Positions 62,963 to 64,000 of a DNA stretch of 64,000 nt are shown piece by piece. The DNA is from Fibrella forsythiae (GTDB lineage Bacteria; Bacteroidota; Bacteroidia; Cytophagales; Spirosomataceae). The first letter of the stretch is position 1. Each line of letters starts with the position of its first letter. The stretch covers positions 992,001-1,056,000 of the forward strand of contig NZ_JAFMYW010000001.1 in the NCBI RefSeq assembly GCF_017353175.1, read 5' to 3'. The position numbers were made by a program, and so were the translations under genes. The notes below the pieces were generated by a model, which did no database searches, was not told where the DNA came from, and saw nothing but the letters and a program-made list of their open reading frames with translations.

Positions 62963-63979
62963 TTAGGCTAATTCCACCATTGCTTTGATGACGCCATTGG
63001 CGGGGTCGAGCCAGCTGGCGAATGTATCGGCAACCTGATCGAACACTACGCGGTGGGTGATGTAGGTTGTTGGGTTGATCAACCCTTTTTTAAGGCAGGC
63101 AATCACGTGCTCGAAATCCTGGCGAGTGGCGTTTCGGCTGCTCATCAGCGTGGCTTCGCGCTTATGAAATTCCGGGTGGCTAAACGAGATGTCGCCTTTC
63201 TGAAGCCCAACAAGAACGTACCTGGCTCCGTGGGCCAAATATTGAAAGCTATTATTGATCGCTTTCAAACTGCCCGTTGCATCAATCACTACGGTCGGCA
63301 TATCGCCATTCGTGATCGCCCGAAGCTGTTCCAGCACATCGGGCAACAGCGCATTGATTGTGTGCGCAACGCCGAGCTTCTCCCGGCAAAACGCCAGTCG
63401 TCCTTCGTTAATATCCAGCGCAATGACAGTACCACCCGCAATCCGGGCAAACTCCATTACGCCAAGGCCAATCGGGCCGGCCCCAATGACGAGCACAAAC
63501 TCACCCGGCTGAACGCCCGCCCGCCGAATGCCGTGGGCACCAATCGCCAGGGGTTCAACCAGGGCCAGTTCGTCAACGCCCAGCCCGTCGCCGTGAACAA
63601 GCGAGTAGGACGGCACCGACAGGTACTCGACCATGCCGCCGTCTGTGTGCACACCGCTCACCTGAAGTTGGGTGCAGCAATTCGGTTTTCCCGACCGGCA
63701 GGCAATACACGTTCCACAATTGAAATATGGAATGAACGTGACCAGTTCACCCGGTTTGAAATCAGCAGCGCCGTTAGCTTCGACAAGCTCGCCGGCCAGT
63801 TCGTGACCCAGAATTCGGGGATACGAAAAAAAGGGTTGCGTACCTTCAAACGCGTGCAGATCGGTACCGCAGATGCCAATACGCTTGATTCGAATAATCG
63901 CCCGGTCGGGTGCAGGTTCAGGCTTAGTGCCCTCTTGATAGGCGAATGCGCCAGGGGTTGTGCAAACTAAGGTTTTCAT
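62963..63979 (-). CDS. Zinc-dependent alcohol/sugar dehydrogenase
   Basis: The 338 residues are a medium-chain dehydrogenase. Catalytic zinc ligands are Cys37 (GICGTD), His59 and Glu60 (GHELAGE). The structural zinc site is CGTCIACRSGKPNCC (Cys88, 91, 94, 102). The NAD-binding glycine motif is VIGAGPIGLGVMEFA. Related Bacteroidota genes oxidise sugar acids such as L-galactonate, L-fuconate or L-rhamnonate in non-phosphorylating fucose/rhamnose breakdown, which would fit the fucosidase and rhamnosidase upstream. The start is the ATG at 63979, 21 bp from the window edge. Substrate is inferred only. Confidence 0.9.
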   Translation of the reverse strand: MKTLVCTTPGAFAYQEGTKPEPAPDRAIIRIKRIGICGTDLHAFEGTQPFFSYPRILGHELAGELVEANGAADFKPGELVTFIPYFNCGTCIACRSGKPNCCTQLQVSGVHTDGGMVEYLSVPSYSLVHGDGLGVDELALVEPLAIGAHGIRRAGVQPGEFVLVIGAGPIGLGVMEFARIAGGTVIALDINEGRLAFCREKLGVAHTINALLPDVLEQLRAITNGDMPTVVIDATGSLKAINNSFQYLAHGARYVLVGLQKGDISFSHPEFHKREATLMSSRNATRQDFEHVIACLKKGLINPTTYITHRVVFDQVADTFASWLDPANGVIKAMVELA

Positions 63980-64000
63980 ACGATGAGCAAGGTAGTTGTA

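Overview
The window looks like chromosomal DNA of a Cytophagales bacterium (phylum Bacteroidota, Spirosoma-like; inferred). Support comes from SusC/SusD outer-membrane pairs, Bacteroidota-type -7 promoter boxes (TAnnTTTG), a fused MurF-alanine racemase, a bifunctional-length pyruvate carboxylase and a moderately high GC content. No rRNA, tRNA, CRISPR array, transposase or phage gene was seen.

Layout. Positions 1-18004 are mostly housekeeping: the C-terminal part of an FdhF/YdeP-type molybdopterin oxidoreductase, a TMEM220-like membrane protein, a TPR lipoprotein, a two-component system, an N-acetylmuramoyl-alanine amidase, two small unknown proteins, an orphan antitoxin-like gene ending in a large inverted repeat, pyruvate carboxylase, aldehyde dehydrogenase, a truncated haemoglobin, MurF-Alr, CorA and a lipoprotein. 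From 18165 to 63979 the window is, apart from fructose-1,6-bisphosphatase at 20544, a long carbohydrate-utilisation region.

The glycosidase set is GH105, GH78, GH127, a large GH138-like candidate, GH140, a GH43-like enzyme, two GH2 enzymes, GH141 and GH95, with two SusC/SusD pairs and a DeoR-type regulator. This combination matches what is known to be needed for pectic rhamnogalacturonan, especially rhamnogalacturonan-II (RG-II), which contains rhamnose, arabinofuranose, apiose, fucose, L-galactose and glucuronic acid. Inside it lies a tight operon of GH127, a RuBisCO-like protein (RLP), a DUF1537 four-carbon-acid-sugar kinase, a single-cysteine Asp/Glu-racemase-like protein and a bile-acid-symporter-family transporter. 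RLPs and DUF1537 kinases are known partners in D-apiose/apionate catabolism, and GH140 is the known apiosidase family. My main inference is that the cluster couples release of D-apiose (or another RG-II acid sugar) to an RLP-based degradation route.

Two sequence signals stand out beyond genes. First, three promoters (before GH127, before SusC-1 and before the 904-residue hydrolase) share an identically spaced element, TAACAT-N13-GAGAAAAT-N28-TAnnTTTG, which suggests one regulon. Second, the octamer GGTACGTT/AACGTACC occurs at least 45 times by eye on both strands, in genes and in hairpins, against about two expected by chance. Several long perfect inverted repeats (29-38 bp arms) sit between genes and include at least two families of interspersed palindromes.
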